Positions 46,685-56,323 of a stretch of DNA of 64,000 bases are shown one piece after another (positions within the stretch are counted from its first letter, which is position 1; each line of letters starts with the position of its first letter). The DNA lies in assembly GCF_007673525.1 (NCBI RefSeq), contig NZ_VDZU01000001.1, positions 310,001 through 374,000 on the forward strand, in the 5' to 3' direction. The stretch is from Fictibacillus phosphorivorans. GTDB lineage: Bacteria; Bacillota; Bacilli; Bacillales; Fictibacillaceae. Both the position numbers and the translations under genes were made by a program. The notes under the pieces were generated by a model, which was not told the DNA's origin, ran no database searches, and saw nothing but the letters and a program-made list of their open reading frames with translations.

Positions 46685-49600
46685 ATGACCGTTTCAACCG
46701 AAAGTGAGGTTTATCTGTTACCAACGTCTTTTGGACAGGACCGGATCTATTTCTTTGAGAAGATGTTTCCTAACAGTGCGACGTACAACATCCCTTTTAT
46801 TTTTAAGCTCAGAGGAACCATCCAGCCACAAACGTTAGAAAAAGCGTTAAGTAGAATCGTTGAGAAACATGAGATCTTACGAACGACGATCACTGAGGTA
46901 GAAGGGGAGCCGATGCAGAAGGTTTCCCTCTCTCCTTCTCTCTCATTCAAACAACTGGATAAACGAGAGATCGAACACACGACTTCGCTTGAACAATATA
47001 TGCAAGATTTTGCGCTACGCCCTTTTGATTTTAAATCAGAATCACTCATTCGTTTCGAGCTTATCTGCATCAAAGAAGAACTCTACTATTTATTGATCAA
47101 CGTCCATCACATCGCATTCGATGCTTGGTCGATCGATCTCTTAAAAAAAGAGATACTCACCCACTATACGAGCATCGAGGAAGGGACGATCGATGAAGGT
47201 GAGGAACTTGAGCTGCAGTATGGAGATTTTGCGGGTTGGGAAAGAGATGAGATAGATGAAGAAGCAATGGAGCTCCAGATGGATTTCTGGCGTGGGTATC
47301 TAGATGGCGCACCGCCACAGCTCGAACTGCCCACTGACTTCATCCGACCACTCCAACCCACATATGAAGGAGATAATGTAAGGTTTTCTATCCCACAAGA
47401 GCTTCTCTTGAAAGTAAGGGAATATGCGAAGAGTAACAAAGCTACACCTTATAGTTTTTTCTTAGCAGCATTCAACGTCTTGTTGTATCGATACACGGGA
47501 CAAAAAGATATCGTGGTCGGCACTCCTGTTGCGAACCGTTCGGAAACATTTACGCATGACTTGCTCGGATTTTTTGTGAACACACTGCCGATTCGTTCCA
47601 CGATCAACCCGTATAGTAAGTTTCCTAACTTTCTAAAGAAGAGCGTTCAAAACTTTATTCAGACGTTCGAGTATAGCAATGTACCTTTTGAGAGAATCGT
47701 ACAAGCTGTAAACCCAGAGCGAATCACGTCCACACAGCCGATCTTTCAAGTCATGTTCACCTTTCATGAAGGTCAGAGAAACGATCAGAACGCTGCGTTC
47801 CTCATCGAGCATGAGAAGATCTATACGAAAACATCAAAGTTTGACCTTGTTCTATATATCGGCTGCGATGACAAAGGGGGGATCGGCGAGATCGAATATA
47901 GTTCAGAGATCTTTACGAAGACCCGGTTGAAGAAATTTATCGCGCACTACCTGTTGTTGATCGAAGAAATCTTAAAACATCCTAACAAGCCGATCTCTAA
48001 GATGAAGATCATGGACGATCATGAAAAGAAAGAGCTCACGCTTTTTAAAGAGAGTCATTATCCTACCAATCTATTTTTTCATGAATGGTTTGAAGAAACG
48101 GTGAGAAAGCACGAAGCAGCGTGTGCGGTTAAGGATAAGCTTGCAAGTTGGACGTATAAACACTTAAACTACAGGGCTGATCAGATCGCGAACGAACTCA
48201 TCAAGCGAGGAGTTAGAGCACCTTCCAGGATCGGTATCCAGATGACGCGATCGAACGAACAATTGGCCGCTCTGCTCGCGGTCTTTAAGATCGGATGCAG
48301 TTACATCCCGTTAGATCCTAGCCTACCTGTATCCCGAAGAGAATTTATCTTAAAAGATTCAGGAGCTGTTCTCTTGATTCAAGACGAAGAGTACGAAGTA
48401 AGTGGGGTACCAGTCTTATTTACGAAAGACTGTGAGATCGACAAGGAAGGGTCTATCCCGAAACTCTTAAGAAGTCCCCATGAAACAGAAGCTTACGTGA
48501 TCTATACTTCTGGCACGACGGGCAAACCAAAGGGCGTCTCTGTTTCACAAGCTTCACTACTAAATCATATAAACGCCTATGTGGAAGCGTTTCCGTTCGT
48601 ACAAGGTGAGAGGATGCTCCAAAACATCAATTATACGTTCGATGCATCGATCACGGAGATCTTTAGCCCGCTCGTTTCAGGTGCTACTTTAATCTTGAGC
48701 GACTCGAACTGTCAGTTCGATGTGGATTATCTCGCAGATCTGATCCGTAGCGAACGAGTCACACGAGCCCAATTGTTTCATAGTCTCATAGAGAGGTTGA
48801 TCGAATACCAATCGTTCACGTCAACAGAATCCCTGCGCTATATCTTTACGGGTGGTGAAGCACTGAACCGCAGACTCGTCTTGAACTATTATGATCGTAT
48901 GTCTAAAGAGGTACCACTCATCAACTTATACGGACCAACAGAGGCAACCGTGGCTTCAACCTATTTTTATACAACACCAGAGCACAAAGAAACGGTCGCA
49001 CCGATCGGTATACCTTTTTCAAACTATCGTCTTGCGGTATTGGACGAAAATCAAGAAATGGTACCAGTTGGAGTGACAGGCGAACTCTATATCGGAGGCG
49101 ATGGGGTCTGTAACGGTTATATCAACCAACCTCAGTTAGACGAAACGTTCTTTTTGGAGTTAGACGTGTTGGGTAAGGTTGAGAGGTTCTATCGGACGGG
49201 GGATCTCGTGAAAAGGCTCGACGACGGGAATTTGCTCTTTGTTTCTCGCAAAGATTCACAAGTGAAGATCAGAGGTTTTCGTATCGAACTTGACGAGATC
49301 AAGCAATGCGTTCTACAGCAACAGGAAATTCAGGACGCAGCGGTCGTCGTAGAAAAAGTCGGAGAAGAGAAAAAACTGTTCGTATTTGCAGTACGCCATG
49401 AAGGAAGCCGTTTTTCGGCAAACGCACTCAAAGATCGAATGAGTGAGGAACTTCCACACTATATGGTACCGAACGTCATTGTATTTATGGAAAAGATCCC
49501 GATCAACAAACACGGCAAACTCTTAAAGGTAGATCTACCCTTTTCAAAGAACGATCTTGTTCGTTCTTTGAAGAAGAGGCCGTCTTCTCTATTAGAAACA

Positions 49601-50611
49601 GAACTTGTCTCACTTTGGGAAAAGGTTCTTGGTACGAAAGACATCAGCATAGACGATGATTTTTTTGACCTTGGGGGTCACAGCATAAAAGTGATCGAAG
49701 TGGTCGGATATATCCGAAAGACCTTTAAGGTCCAGCTTCCGATCTCGTCACTGTTTCAATATCGGACGGTGGAGACGCTTGCTAAACATATAAAAGAAAA
49801 CAACTTCTCAACGGGTAACGTGATCGTTCCCTTAAAGAGGGAAGGAACGAATGCGCCACTATTCATCGTGCACCCGGGTGGTGGAGGAGCACTTTGTTAT
49901 ATATCGCTAGCGGACCACCTTATGATTGATCACCCTATATATGGCATTCAATCCGTTGGTTATGATTCCGATGAATTAAGCCCACTCAAGACGATTCCCT
50001 TGATGGCGGAGCGTTACGTGGAGGAAATTCAGAAGATTCAGCCTTCTGGTCCGTATTTACTCGCAGGTTGGTCGATGGGAGGAACGCTTTCTGTTGAGAT
50101 GACCCGTATCTTAGAGAGTCAGGGAGAAGAGGTTGCTTTTATCGGTCTGTTGGATGCTCATCCTTTCGATCATACGATGGTTGTAGAAAAAAGAGATCCA
50201 CTCGTCGTGTATAGTCAGAACTTTGGATTCGATCCCACCGAGTTCGAACGCCTTAACAAACATGACCAGTACAGTTTACTGTTGCATGCTGCTAAAGAGA
50301 GGAACGTACTTCCTCATAACGCAGAACTAGAAGATGTAAAACGTATCCTTAACATCATGGCGATCAACAACCAAGCGAGCGATCATTATATCTTTTCAGA
50401 ACCGATCAAGACCGATCTGACCGTCTTTTGTTGTAGTGAGCGTGATCCGAACCATTTTCATACCATCGTCGACCCAACTGATTGGGAGAAGCGGACGACC
50501 GGTAAAGTAGAAGCGGTCTATGTTCATGGTCATCATAACAACGTGATGAGTTCTCCATATGTTCAACACTTAGGACAAAAGATGACAGACATGCTTAAAG
50601 GGAGAGGGTAG
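46685..50611 (+). CDS. One-module NRPS with terminal thioesterase (C-A-T-TE)
   Basis: 1308 aa. C (HHIAFDAW ~140), A (SGTTGKPKG ~608), T (LGGHSIKV ~997) and a type I thioesterase (PLFIVHPGGGG ~1058, nucleophile GWSMGG ~1127). It adds the last residue and releases a tetrapeptide-level product by hydrolysis or cyclisation. By-eye code of the A domain: DATQFGLVAK, not matched to a known substrate; the usual NGK of motif A10 reads HGK. The ATG at 46685 was chosen over GTG 46676, with AAAGGATG upstream. It lies 14 nt after the first NRPS. Confidence 0.95.
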   Translation: MTVSTESEVYLLPTSFGQDRIYFFEKMFPNSATYNIPFIFKLRGTIQPQTLEKALSRIVEKHEILRTTITEVEGEPMQKVSLSPSLSFKQLDKREIEHTTSLEQYMQDFALRPFDFKSESLIRFELICIKEELYYLLINVHHIAFDAWSIDLLKKEILTHYTSIEEGTIDEGEELELQYGDFAGWERDEIDEEAMELQMDFWRGYLDGAPPQLELPTDFIRPLQPTYEGDNVRFSIPQELLLKVREYAKSNKATPYSFFLAAFNVLLYRYTGQKDIVVGTPVANRSETFTHDLLGFFVNTLPIRSTINPYSKFPNFLKKSVQNFIQTFEYSNVPFERIVQAVNPERITSTQPIFQVMFTFHEGQRNDQNAAFLIEHEKIYTKTSKFDLVLYIGCDDKGGIGEIEYSSEIFTKTRLKKFIAHYLLLIEEILKHPNKPISKMKIMDDHEKKELTLFKESHYPTNLFFHEWFEETVRKHEAACAVKDKLASWTYKHLNYRADQIANELIKRGVRAPSRIGIQMTRSNEQLAALLAVFKIGCSYIPLDPSLPVSRREFILKDSGAVLLIQDEEYEVSGVPVLFTKDCEIDKEGSIPKLLRSPHETEAYVIYTSGTTGKPKGVSVSQASLLNHINAYVEAFPFVQGERMLQNINYTFDASITEIFSPLVSGATLILSDSNCQFDVDYLADLIRSERVTRAQLFHSLIERLIEYQSFTSTESLRYIFTGGEALNRRLVLNYYDRMSKEVPLINLYGPTEATVASTYFYTTPEHKETVAPIGIPFSNYRLAVLDENQEMVPVGVTGELYIGGDGVCNGYINQPQLDETFFLELDVLGKVERFYRTGDLVKRLDDGNLLFVSRKDSQVKIRGFRIELDEIKQCVLQQQEIQDAAVVVEKVGEEKKLFVFAVRHEGSRFSANALKDRMSEELPHYMVPNVIVFMEKIPINKHGKLLKVDLPFSKNDLVRSLKKRPSSLLETELVSLWEKVLGTKDISIDDDFFDLGGHSIKVIEVVGYIRKTFKVQLPISSLFQYRTVETLAKHIKENNFSTGNVIVPLKREGTNAPLFIVHPGGGGALCYISLADHLMIDHPIYGIQSVGYDSDELSPLKTIPLMAERYVEEIQKIQPSGPYLLAGWSMGGTLSVEMTRILESQGEEVAFIGLLDAHPFDHTMVVEKRDPLVVYSQNFGFDPTEFERLNKHDQYSLLLHAAKERNVLPHNAELEDVKRILNIMAINNQASDHYIFSEPIKTDLTVFCCSERDPNHFHTIVDPTDWEKRTTGKVEAVYVHGHHNNVMSSPYVQHLGQKMTDMLKGRG

Positions 50612-50613
50612 AA

Positions 50614-52113
50614 ATGACAAGTCAAGTAACAGGGAGGGTCACGAGCCCTCCACATGAACGCTATACCGAGACGATTCTGTATCCACAGTTCGACTTTGAA
50701 CTGAAAAATTATCTACATCATTATGTATCGATCGAAAAAGCACTCATACATGCTTACAAAAAGATGGATCTTATCACACAAGATGAAGCGAGCGAACTGT
50801 ATCATGCGATATCGGCGGTCGATCGAGAAGAGCTTCATTACAAGTCCAAAGAGAACTTAACAGACATCGCGCTCACTCTTGAGAAGTTCATCGATCAACA
50901 GATGAACAAGACGGTCACACGTTGGCACTTAGACAGAAGTCGTAACGATTTCCAAGCTTGTGCTCAGCTCATGTTCGGAAGAGAAAAGTGGCTTTCGCTC
51001 ATCGAGAAGATGATAGAGCTCAGTCATCTCGTTCTATCAAGAGCGGCCGAATATCGAGATACCTTGATGCCTGGATATACCCATTATCAATCCGCGCAGG
51101 TCATCTCGGTCTCTTTCTATCTTACTGCGATTAGTGAACACTTGATCGTCACACTCAAAAAGATGATTGACACACTCTACAAAATGAACGAACGATCCCC
51201 GCTCGGATCTGGAGCGATGTCTGGGCAAGAACTTCCGTTTGATTGTGACGTGATGGCAAAACAGTTAGGCTTCACATCATATGTGGGCCACGCGCTGGTC
51301 GGTGTTGCTTCAAGAGATTGGACGCTTGAACTGGCTGAGAACCTTTCCTTTTTTGGAAATAATATGAGCCGTTTTCTTACAGATTTAATCAACTGGGGAA
51401 GCAGTGAATACCAGTTCATCCACTTTCCCGATGAACTCTCTGGAATCTCATCATCGATGCCTCAAAAACGAAATTACCCCATCTTAGAGAGAGCACGAGG
51501 CAAGACCAGCCATTTTAGCAGTTATTATGTGGATATCTTATTAGGACAAAGAAGTACTTCGTACAGCAATCTGGTTGAGGTCTCAAAAGAAGCAGGGAAA
51601 AATGTTCCTCATCTCTTAAAAGAAGCCGATCATTTTCTCGATCTGTTGTTTTTGATCTTTGAACAGATGGAGTATCATACGGATATCCTCGAAAATCGTT
51701 GTCAGGAAGATTTCTTTGGCGGTTTCACACTCGCGAACCATCTCACGATAACAAACGATATCCCTTATCGGAAATCACAGGTAATCGCTGGAAAATTTAT
51801 TACCGAAACGTTAAAACAAGGTCTCCATCCAAAAGAAGTATCTGTTCAACTTCTTCAGGAGATTTGTGAGCAATACGGATATGAGAACAAGTTGAGCCAG
51901 AAAGAGCTTCTGGGTACCTTCGACGCGAAGCTTGGGCTCACGAAGAAAATTTCAAAGGGCTCGACTCATCCTGATGCTGTACAACAGATCATCTTCATTC
52001 AGGAATGTGAACTTCAAATTCTTCAGAAGCGATTCGCAGAAAAATATAACGAGATTCAATCAGGGATCAAAGGATTGGATGAATGGATACACGAGAAGGG
52101 ACAGATGGTATGA
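50614..52113 (+). CDS. Argininosuccinate-lyase-like enzyme, probable fumarate-releasing step to 2,3-diaminobutyrate
   Basis: 499 aa of the fumarase/aspartase superfamily. ASL-type motifs: WHLDRSRNDFQA (~residue 105), MPGYTHYQSAQ (~150), SPLGSGAMSGQELPFD (~192) and the catalytic-serine loop SSSMPQKRN (~284). It sits in an NRPS operon with no other arginine gene, directly before a threonine-kinase-like and a cysteine-synthase-like gene. In pacidamycin- and friulimicin-type clusters the same three families make 2,3-diaminobutyrate: the lyase removes fumarate from an aspartate adduct. Its stop overlaps the next start (ATGA). Confidence 0.85.
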   Translation: MTSQVTGRVTSPPHERYTETILYPQFDFELKNYLHHYVSIEKALIHAYKKMDLITQDEASELYHAISAVDREELHYKSKENLTDIALTLEKFIDQQMNKTVTRWHLDRSRNDFQACAQLMFGREKWLSLIEKMIELSHLVLSRAAEYRDTLMPGYTHYQSAQVISVSFYLTAISEHLIVTLKKMIDTLYKMNERSPLGSGAMSGQELPFDCDVMAKQLGFTSYVGHALVGVASRDWTLELAENLSFFGNNMSRFLTDLINWGSSEYQFIHFPDELSGISSSMPQKRNYPILERARGKTSHFSSYYVDILLGQRSTSYSNLVEVSKEAGKNVPHLLKEADHFLDLLFLIFEQMEYHTDILENRCQEDFFGGFTLANHLTITNDIPYRKSQVIAGKFITETLKQGLHPKEVSVQLLQEICEQYGYENKLSQKELLGTFDAKLGLTKKISKGSTHPDAVQQIIFIQECELQILQKRFAEKYNEIQSGIKGLDEWIHEKGQMV

Positions 52114-53018
52114 AAATAAAAGAGCCTCTACCGCTGTCTACAAAGAGACAAGGGTATGGAAGATCATGTGGCACGTTCGGGGAACTTCTGCAGGGAGTCC
52201 TGCCAAACGAACAAAACTTCCTAGTCACATTCCCGATCGAGATGTATTCAACCTGTACCTTCGTTCCGATCGACGGAGAAACACTCTCTATCATGCCAGA
52301 GGGGAAAGTAAAGTCTTTGCAGCTAGCTAAAAGAATCCTAGAATTCTATGAACTGCCGTTGGGTGGACATCTGTTACTCAACAGTGAACTTCAGCAAGGA
52401 AAAGGGCTCGCAAGTTCGACCGCTGATATGGTAGCTACGGCTAGGGCGATCGAGGATTATTATGATTTTTCAATTCCGGTCATCCTCTTAGAAGATTTTA
52501 TCAGAGAGATCGAACCCTCTGATGGCATCATGCATGCTGGGGTCGTGGTCTATTATCATAAAGAACTCCGATTAAAAGAAGCGTTAGGAGACTGTCCGTC
52601 GTTTACCATCCTTGGAATCGATGAGGGTGGGGAAGTGGATACCGTCCAGTTCAACCGAACCGCTAAACCTTTTACAAAGAGTGAGAAGCAAGAGTACGAA
52701 TCACTTCTATCTCAAATGTGTACCGCTTTTAAATCGAACGACCTCGAATGGATCGGGAAGATCTGTACGAGAAGCGCTATCTTGAACCAAAAGTTAAGAC
52801 CGAAAAAGCACTTGGAACACTTAATCACGATCTGTCAGGAGATCGGAGGCATCGGAGTAGTGACCGCACATAGTGGGACTTATATCGGTATGCTTCTTCA
52901 TGATCGAGACCCCCAGTATCAAAAAAAATTAAGTGAAGGAACGAACAGGTTGAAGGGACTTGGGTATCCCGTACAATCTTTTCACTCTATCACGAGAGAG
53001 ACGGAGGTAATGGTATAA
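52110..53018 (+). CDS. GHMP-family L-threonine kinase-like protein
   Basis: 302 aa. The GHMP ATP-binding motif is KGLASSTADMVATARA (~residues 100-115), very like the PduX L-threonine kinase motif, and RSCGTFGELLQG (~residue 19) is also PduX-like. PduX phosphorylates L-threonine. Here O-phosphothreonine would be the activated substrate for the PLP enzyme encoded next. ATG 52110 overlaps the lyase stop and has AAGGGA 9 nt upstream; a longer frame from 52083 is possible. Confidence 0.85.
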   Translation: MKIKEPLPLSTKRQGYGRSCGTFGELLQGVLPNEQNFLVTFPIEMYSTCTFVPIDGETLSIMPEGKVKSLQLAKRILEFYELPLGGHLLLNSELQQGKGLASSTADMVATARAIEDYYDFSIPVILLEDFIREIEPSDGIMHAGVVVYYHKELRLKEALGDCPSFTILGIDEGGEVDTVQFNRTAKPFTKSEKQEYESLLSQMCTAFKSNDLEWIGKICTRSAILNQKLRPKKHLEHLITICQEIGGIGVVTAHSGTYIGMLLHDRDPQYQKKLSEGTNRLKGLGYPVQSFHSITRETEVMV

Positions 53019-54071
53019 ATGGCTCTATCGATGATCGAACTAATCGGAAAGACCCCTCTCGTTCAACTGAGGCGAGAAACCATAGAACATGCTTCTATCT
53101 ACGCCAAACTTGAAATGCATAATCCGTTCGGCATGAAGGACCGAGTAGCCAAACAAGTCATCTTAGAAGCAAAACGTACAGGAGAACTCAAAGAAGGTGC
53201 ACCGATCGTTGAGAGTTCTTCTGGCACCCTTGCGATGGGGATCGCGCTCGTTGGAACCTACCTCGGACACGACGTTCATATAGTAACAGATCCGAGGATC
53301 GATCAGTTAACGTATACGAAGATGAAATCCTTAGGTGTCCATGTACATATCGTGGATGAGATGGGACCGAGTGGCGGCTGGCAGCAGGCGAGACTTGATT
53401 ATCTAGATGGTCTTCTAATGCGCTACCCGGATGCGTTCTGGCCGAAACAATATGAAAATATCGAAAACCCAAGGTCTTATCATGAACTTGCAGATGATTT
53501 AATCGCAGATATGGGTCACGTTGATATCTTGATTGCTGGTGTAGGTAGCGGGGGATCGCTCTGTGGAACGGCAGAGAGACTAAAGAAGCACAATCCGAAC
53601 GTGAAGATCATCGCGGTGGACGCTGCTGGAAGTTCCATCTTTCATCAAAACGATCGACCGGGTCGTTTGCAGGGCGGGCTCGGAAACAGCCTTCAGCCGA
53701 AGAACGTGAACTATTCAGTCATCGATGAAGTTCACTGGTTAAACGATGAAGAAGCGTTCTCATGGACTCTCGAACTCGCACGATATGAGAAGATCTTTGC
53801 CGGAAACAGTTCTGGAAGTGTGTATGCTGTAGCCAAGTGGATCAGTCGTACGGTCGATCCTAACACGAAGATCGCCTGTATCTTTCCTGATCGAGGGGAC
53901 CGCTATTACACGACGATCTATGATGAGATGTATCTGAAGAACAAACAGATCAATCCTTTTGCTCTTAATAATATCCCTAGAAAAATTGAGCATATCCAAG
54001 ATACGGATCAGTGGTCGTACATATTTTTTGAAAACGGGAAGTGCTTACATGAAAAAGCTATTGTTTATTGA
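53019..54071 (+). CDS. Cysteine-synthase-like PLP enzyme (beta-replacement, aspartate adduct former)
   Basis: 350 aa, fold type II PLP enzyme. The cofactor lysine lies in NPFGMKDRV (~residue 38), the substrate loop is ESSSGTLAMG (~65) instead of the SSGNTG of true CysK, and the PLP phosphate-binding loop is GVGSGGSLCGT (~173). The changed loop matches relatives that use amino acids rather than sulfide as nucleophile, such as SbnA. Inferred reaction: O-phosphothreonine plus L-aspartate to an N-linked adduct that the lyase gene product opens. It starts directly after the kinase stop and overlaps the following ATP-grasp gene by 23 nt. Confidence 0.85.
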   Translation: MALSMIELIGKTPLVQLRRETIEHASIYAKLEMHNPFGMKDRVAKQVILEAKRTGELKEGAPIVESSSGTLAMGIALVGTYLGHDVHIVTDPRIDQLTYTKMKSLGVHVHIVDEMGPSGGWQQARLDYLDGLLMRYPDAFWPKQYENIENPRSYHELADDLIADMGHVDILIAGVGSGGSLCGTAERLKKHNPNVKIIAVDAAGSSIFHQNDRPGRLQGGLGNSLQPKNVNYSVIDEVHWLNDEEAFSWTLELARYEKIFAGNSSGSVYAVAKWISRTVDPNTKIACIFPDRGDRYYTTIYDEMYLKNKQINPFALNNIPRKIEHIQDTDQWSYIFFENGKCLHEKAIVY

Positions 54072-55275
54072 GTCCAATACGACTGGAACAGGGATGCTTG
54101 CAATCCAAAAAGCAAGGACGTTAAACGTCGAGCCCCTCTTTATCACGAATGACCCGTCCCGTTACAAGGGTCTTCCTAGAGATTGTAAGGTCATCGTCTG
54201 TGACACGAACGATATCGAGACGCTTCATCACTCAATAAAAAAGAACGTGTCGCAAGAACAGATCGCAGGGATCACGACGACGAGTGAATTTTATATCCAC
54301 ACGGTCTCCCTATTAGCAGAGAGGTTCGATCTGCCAGGGAACCCGGCGATCGCTGTAGAGGCGGTCCGAAACAAAGCTTCTGTGAGGAGCTGGTTGAAAG
54401 ATGCGACACACCTCTATAAACCTTGGTTTTTAACGGTGGATTCTTTGAATCAGTTAAGAGAGAAAAAAGAGCTTCTCTCTTTCCCCTGTATCGTTAAACC
54501 AGTCGATGATAGTGGTTCGAATCGAGTGGTCAAATGTGAGAAATACGAAGCGGTAGAGAAGTTCGTTTTGAGTCAATTGAAGATCGAGAGAAACACGAGG
54601 AATCAGCTCGCGAAAAGACTCGTACTCCTCGAAGAATACGTGGGTGGACAAGAGTATAGTGTCGAGATGTTCTCCTTTGAAGGTGATCATCAGTTGATCG
54701 GTATCACAGAGAAGACGGTTGGGGAAGGTCCTTATTTTGTAGAGATGGGACACGTTTTTCCCGCTCCTGACCTTTCTCACGAGATGAGAGAAAGTATAAA
54801 GGTTGGAGCACTCGAAGTTTTAAACACGATGGGATGGAGAAATGGTCCGGTTCATCTAGAGATCAAATTGAAAGATCATAAGATGTTTGTTGTAGAGATG
54901 AACGGAAGGTTAGCGGGTGGTATGATTCCTGAACTCATCCGTTACTCAACGAGTACCGATCTACTCACACAACAGATAAAGATCGCGATCGGACAACCGC
55001 CCGAGATTAACAAGTTTTCTTCATGTTTTGCGGGAATTCGCTTCTTCGTTCCCCTTACTTCAGGGAGAGTTAAAGTGTACTCGATTCAGCAGCAAGAAGA
55101 GATCAAAGACGTGAAGATTAACGTAGAAGACGGTCAGTTTGTAGAGAAGGCAAAGAATGCTTACGGAAGGTTAGGGCATATCATTGCTACACATACAAAC
55201 AGTGATGCGCTGAGAAGTATACTAAGGCAAACTGAGATCGTCACAATAAAAGAGGAAGAAGGTGCTCTACAATGA
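54049..55275 (+). CDS. ATP-grasp carboxylate-amine ligase
   Basis: 408 aa. An N-terminal Rossmann-like part (KKLLFIESNTTGTGMLAI) leads to the ATP-grasp core: FPCIVKPVDDSGSNRV (~residue 146, ATP-binding Lys), LLEEYVGGQEYSVEMF (~198) and the metal-binding VVEMNGRLAGG (~282). Relatives (BacD-, DdaF- and carnosine-synthase-like) join two amino acids or an acyl group and an amine with ATP. It may build or cap a dipeptide containing the diamino acid, outside the NRPS. ATG 54049 lies within the end of the previous gene; a longer frame begins at 53959. Confidence 0.85.
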   Translation: MKKLLFIESNTTGTGMLAIQKARTLNVEPLFITNDPSRYKGLPRDCKVIVCDTNDIETLHHSIKKNVSQEQIAGITTTSEFYIHTVSLLAERFDLPGNPAIAVEAVRNKASVRSWLKDATHLYKPWFLTVDSLNQLREKKELLSFPCIVKPVDDSGSNRVVKCEKYEAVEKFVLSQLKIERNTRNQLAKRLVLLEEYVGGQEYSVEMFSFEGDHQLIGITEKTVGEGPYFVEMGHVFPAPDLSHEMRESIKVGALEVLNTMGWRNGPVHLEIKLKDHKMFVVEMNGRLAGGMIPELIRYSTSTDLLTQQIKIAIGQPPEINKFSSCFAGIRFFVPLTSGRVKVYSIQQQEEIKDVKINVEDGQFVEKAKNAYGRLGHIIATHTNSDALRSILRQTEIVTIKEEEGALQ

Positions 55276-56321
55276 ACTATTTAAGCGATACCGTAACACT
55301 CCCCACTGAGGAGATGATGATATCCATTCAGAACGCGCACCTCGGCGATGATGTTTACGGACAAGACACAACCGTGAACGTGCTTGAAGAAAAAGCCGCT
55401 TCTATGATGAACATGGAGGCTGCTTGTTTCATGCCGAGCGGAACGATGGCTAACCTTGCTTCTATCATGGCCCATTGCCCAAGAGGCTCAAAAGTACTTG
55501 TTGGTAACGAATCAGATATTTATATCTACGAAGCGGGAGGGGCATCCGTCTGTGGTGGAATCATGTATGAACCGATACCTACTCAAACAAACGGAGAATT
55601 AGCGATCGGTGATCTAGAGAAAGCTTTTCCTGTTGATGTCGAGGACCCTCAGTTCGCCCTACCGGCACTCATCTGTTTAGAGAACACGCATAACCGCTGT
55701 GGGGGTAAAGTATTATCGGATTCTTACTTAAGAGAGGTTTATGAGTTCAGCAGAGAAAAAAATGTTCCGATCCATATGGATGGAGCCAGAATTTTTAATG
55801 CTGCGGTTGCTTCTGGTGTTGATGTGAAGGAGATTACGAAGTATGCAGATTCCATCCAGTTCTGTTTATCAAAAGGATTATCCGCTCCTGTTGGATCGAT
55901 CGTAGCTGGAAGTCATGAATATATTAAAAAAGTTCGTACCCTTCGTAAGATGCTAGGTGGGGGGATGCGTCAAGTTGGGATCATCGCAGCTCCCGCAATC
56001 ATAGCATTAGAAACGATGATTCATAGATTAAGTGAAGATCACGCTCGTGCACGTGATCTTGCAATGGGATTATCTTCTATCAAAGGGATTACACTAGAAC
56101 CTGAAGTTATCGAGTCTAATATCATCATGTTTAAAGTTGATTCGAACCTCTACTCGTGGCAAGAGTTCCTGAATGTGACAAGTGAGAAGGGAATCGTATT
56201 CTCAGAGATGGGTTACGGCCGATTGCGTGCAGTCGTTCATCGTCATATTACAGACGAGGACATCTTTAAAACGGTAGAGTCCGTCAAAGAAATCATGACC
56301 CGCTCTCTAATAACGAAATAG
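55272..56321 (+). CDS. Threonine-aldolase-like PLP enzyme
   Basis: 349 aa, fold type I. It opens NYLSDTVTLPTEEM and GDDVYGQD (~residue 26), and the PLP lysine lies in FCLSKGLSAPVGS (~199); HMDGARIFNAA (~167) carries the cofactor Asp. Low-specificity threonine aldolases cleave threonine to glycine and acetaldehyde, or run in reverse to make beta-hydroxy-amino acids. In this cluster the reverse reaction with an aldehyde (compare the aldehyde dehydrogenase downstream) could supply an unusual monomer; that is inference. Last gene of operon 1; a terminator follows in the overlapping convergent gene. Confidence 0.88.
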   Translation: MNYLSDTVTLPTEEMMISIQNAHLGDDVYGQDTTVNVLEEKAASMMNMEAACFMPSGTMANLASIMAHCPRGSKVLVGNESDIYIYEAGGASVCGGIMYEPIPTQTNGELAIGDLEKAFPVDVEDPQFALPALICLENTHNRCGGKVLSDSYLREVYEFSREKNVPIHMDGARIFNAAVASGVDVKEITKYADSIQFCLSKGLSAPVGSIVAGSHEYIKKVRTLRKMLGGGMRQVGIIAAPAIIALETMIHRLSEDHARARDLAMGLSSIKGITLEPEVIESNIIMFKVDSNLYSWQEFLNVTSEKGIVFSEMGYGRLRAVVHRHITDEDIFKTVESVKEIMTRSLITK

Positions 56322-56323
56322 AT

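Noticed and set aside
50614-53018. Arginine biosynthesis (argH) or cobalamin/propanediol (pduX) function for the lyase and kinase
   Set aside because: No argG, pdu or cob genes nearby; both are coupled to a CysK-like gene inside an NRPS operon.
53019-54071. Genuine O-acetylserine sulfhydrylase (cysK)
   Set aside because: The substrate loop reads SSSGTLA rather than SSGNTG, and the context is a diamino-acid module.
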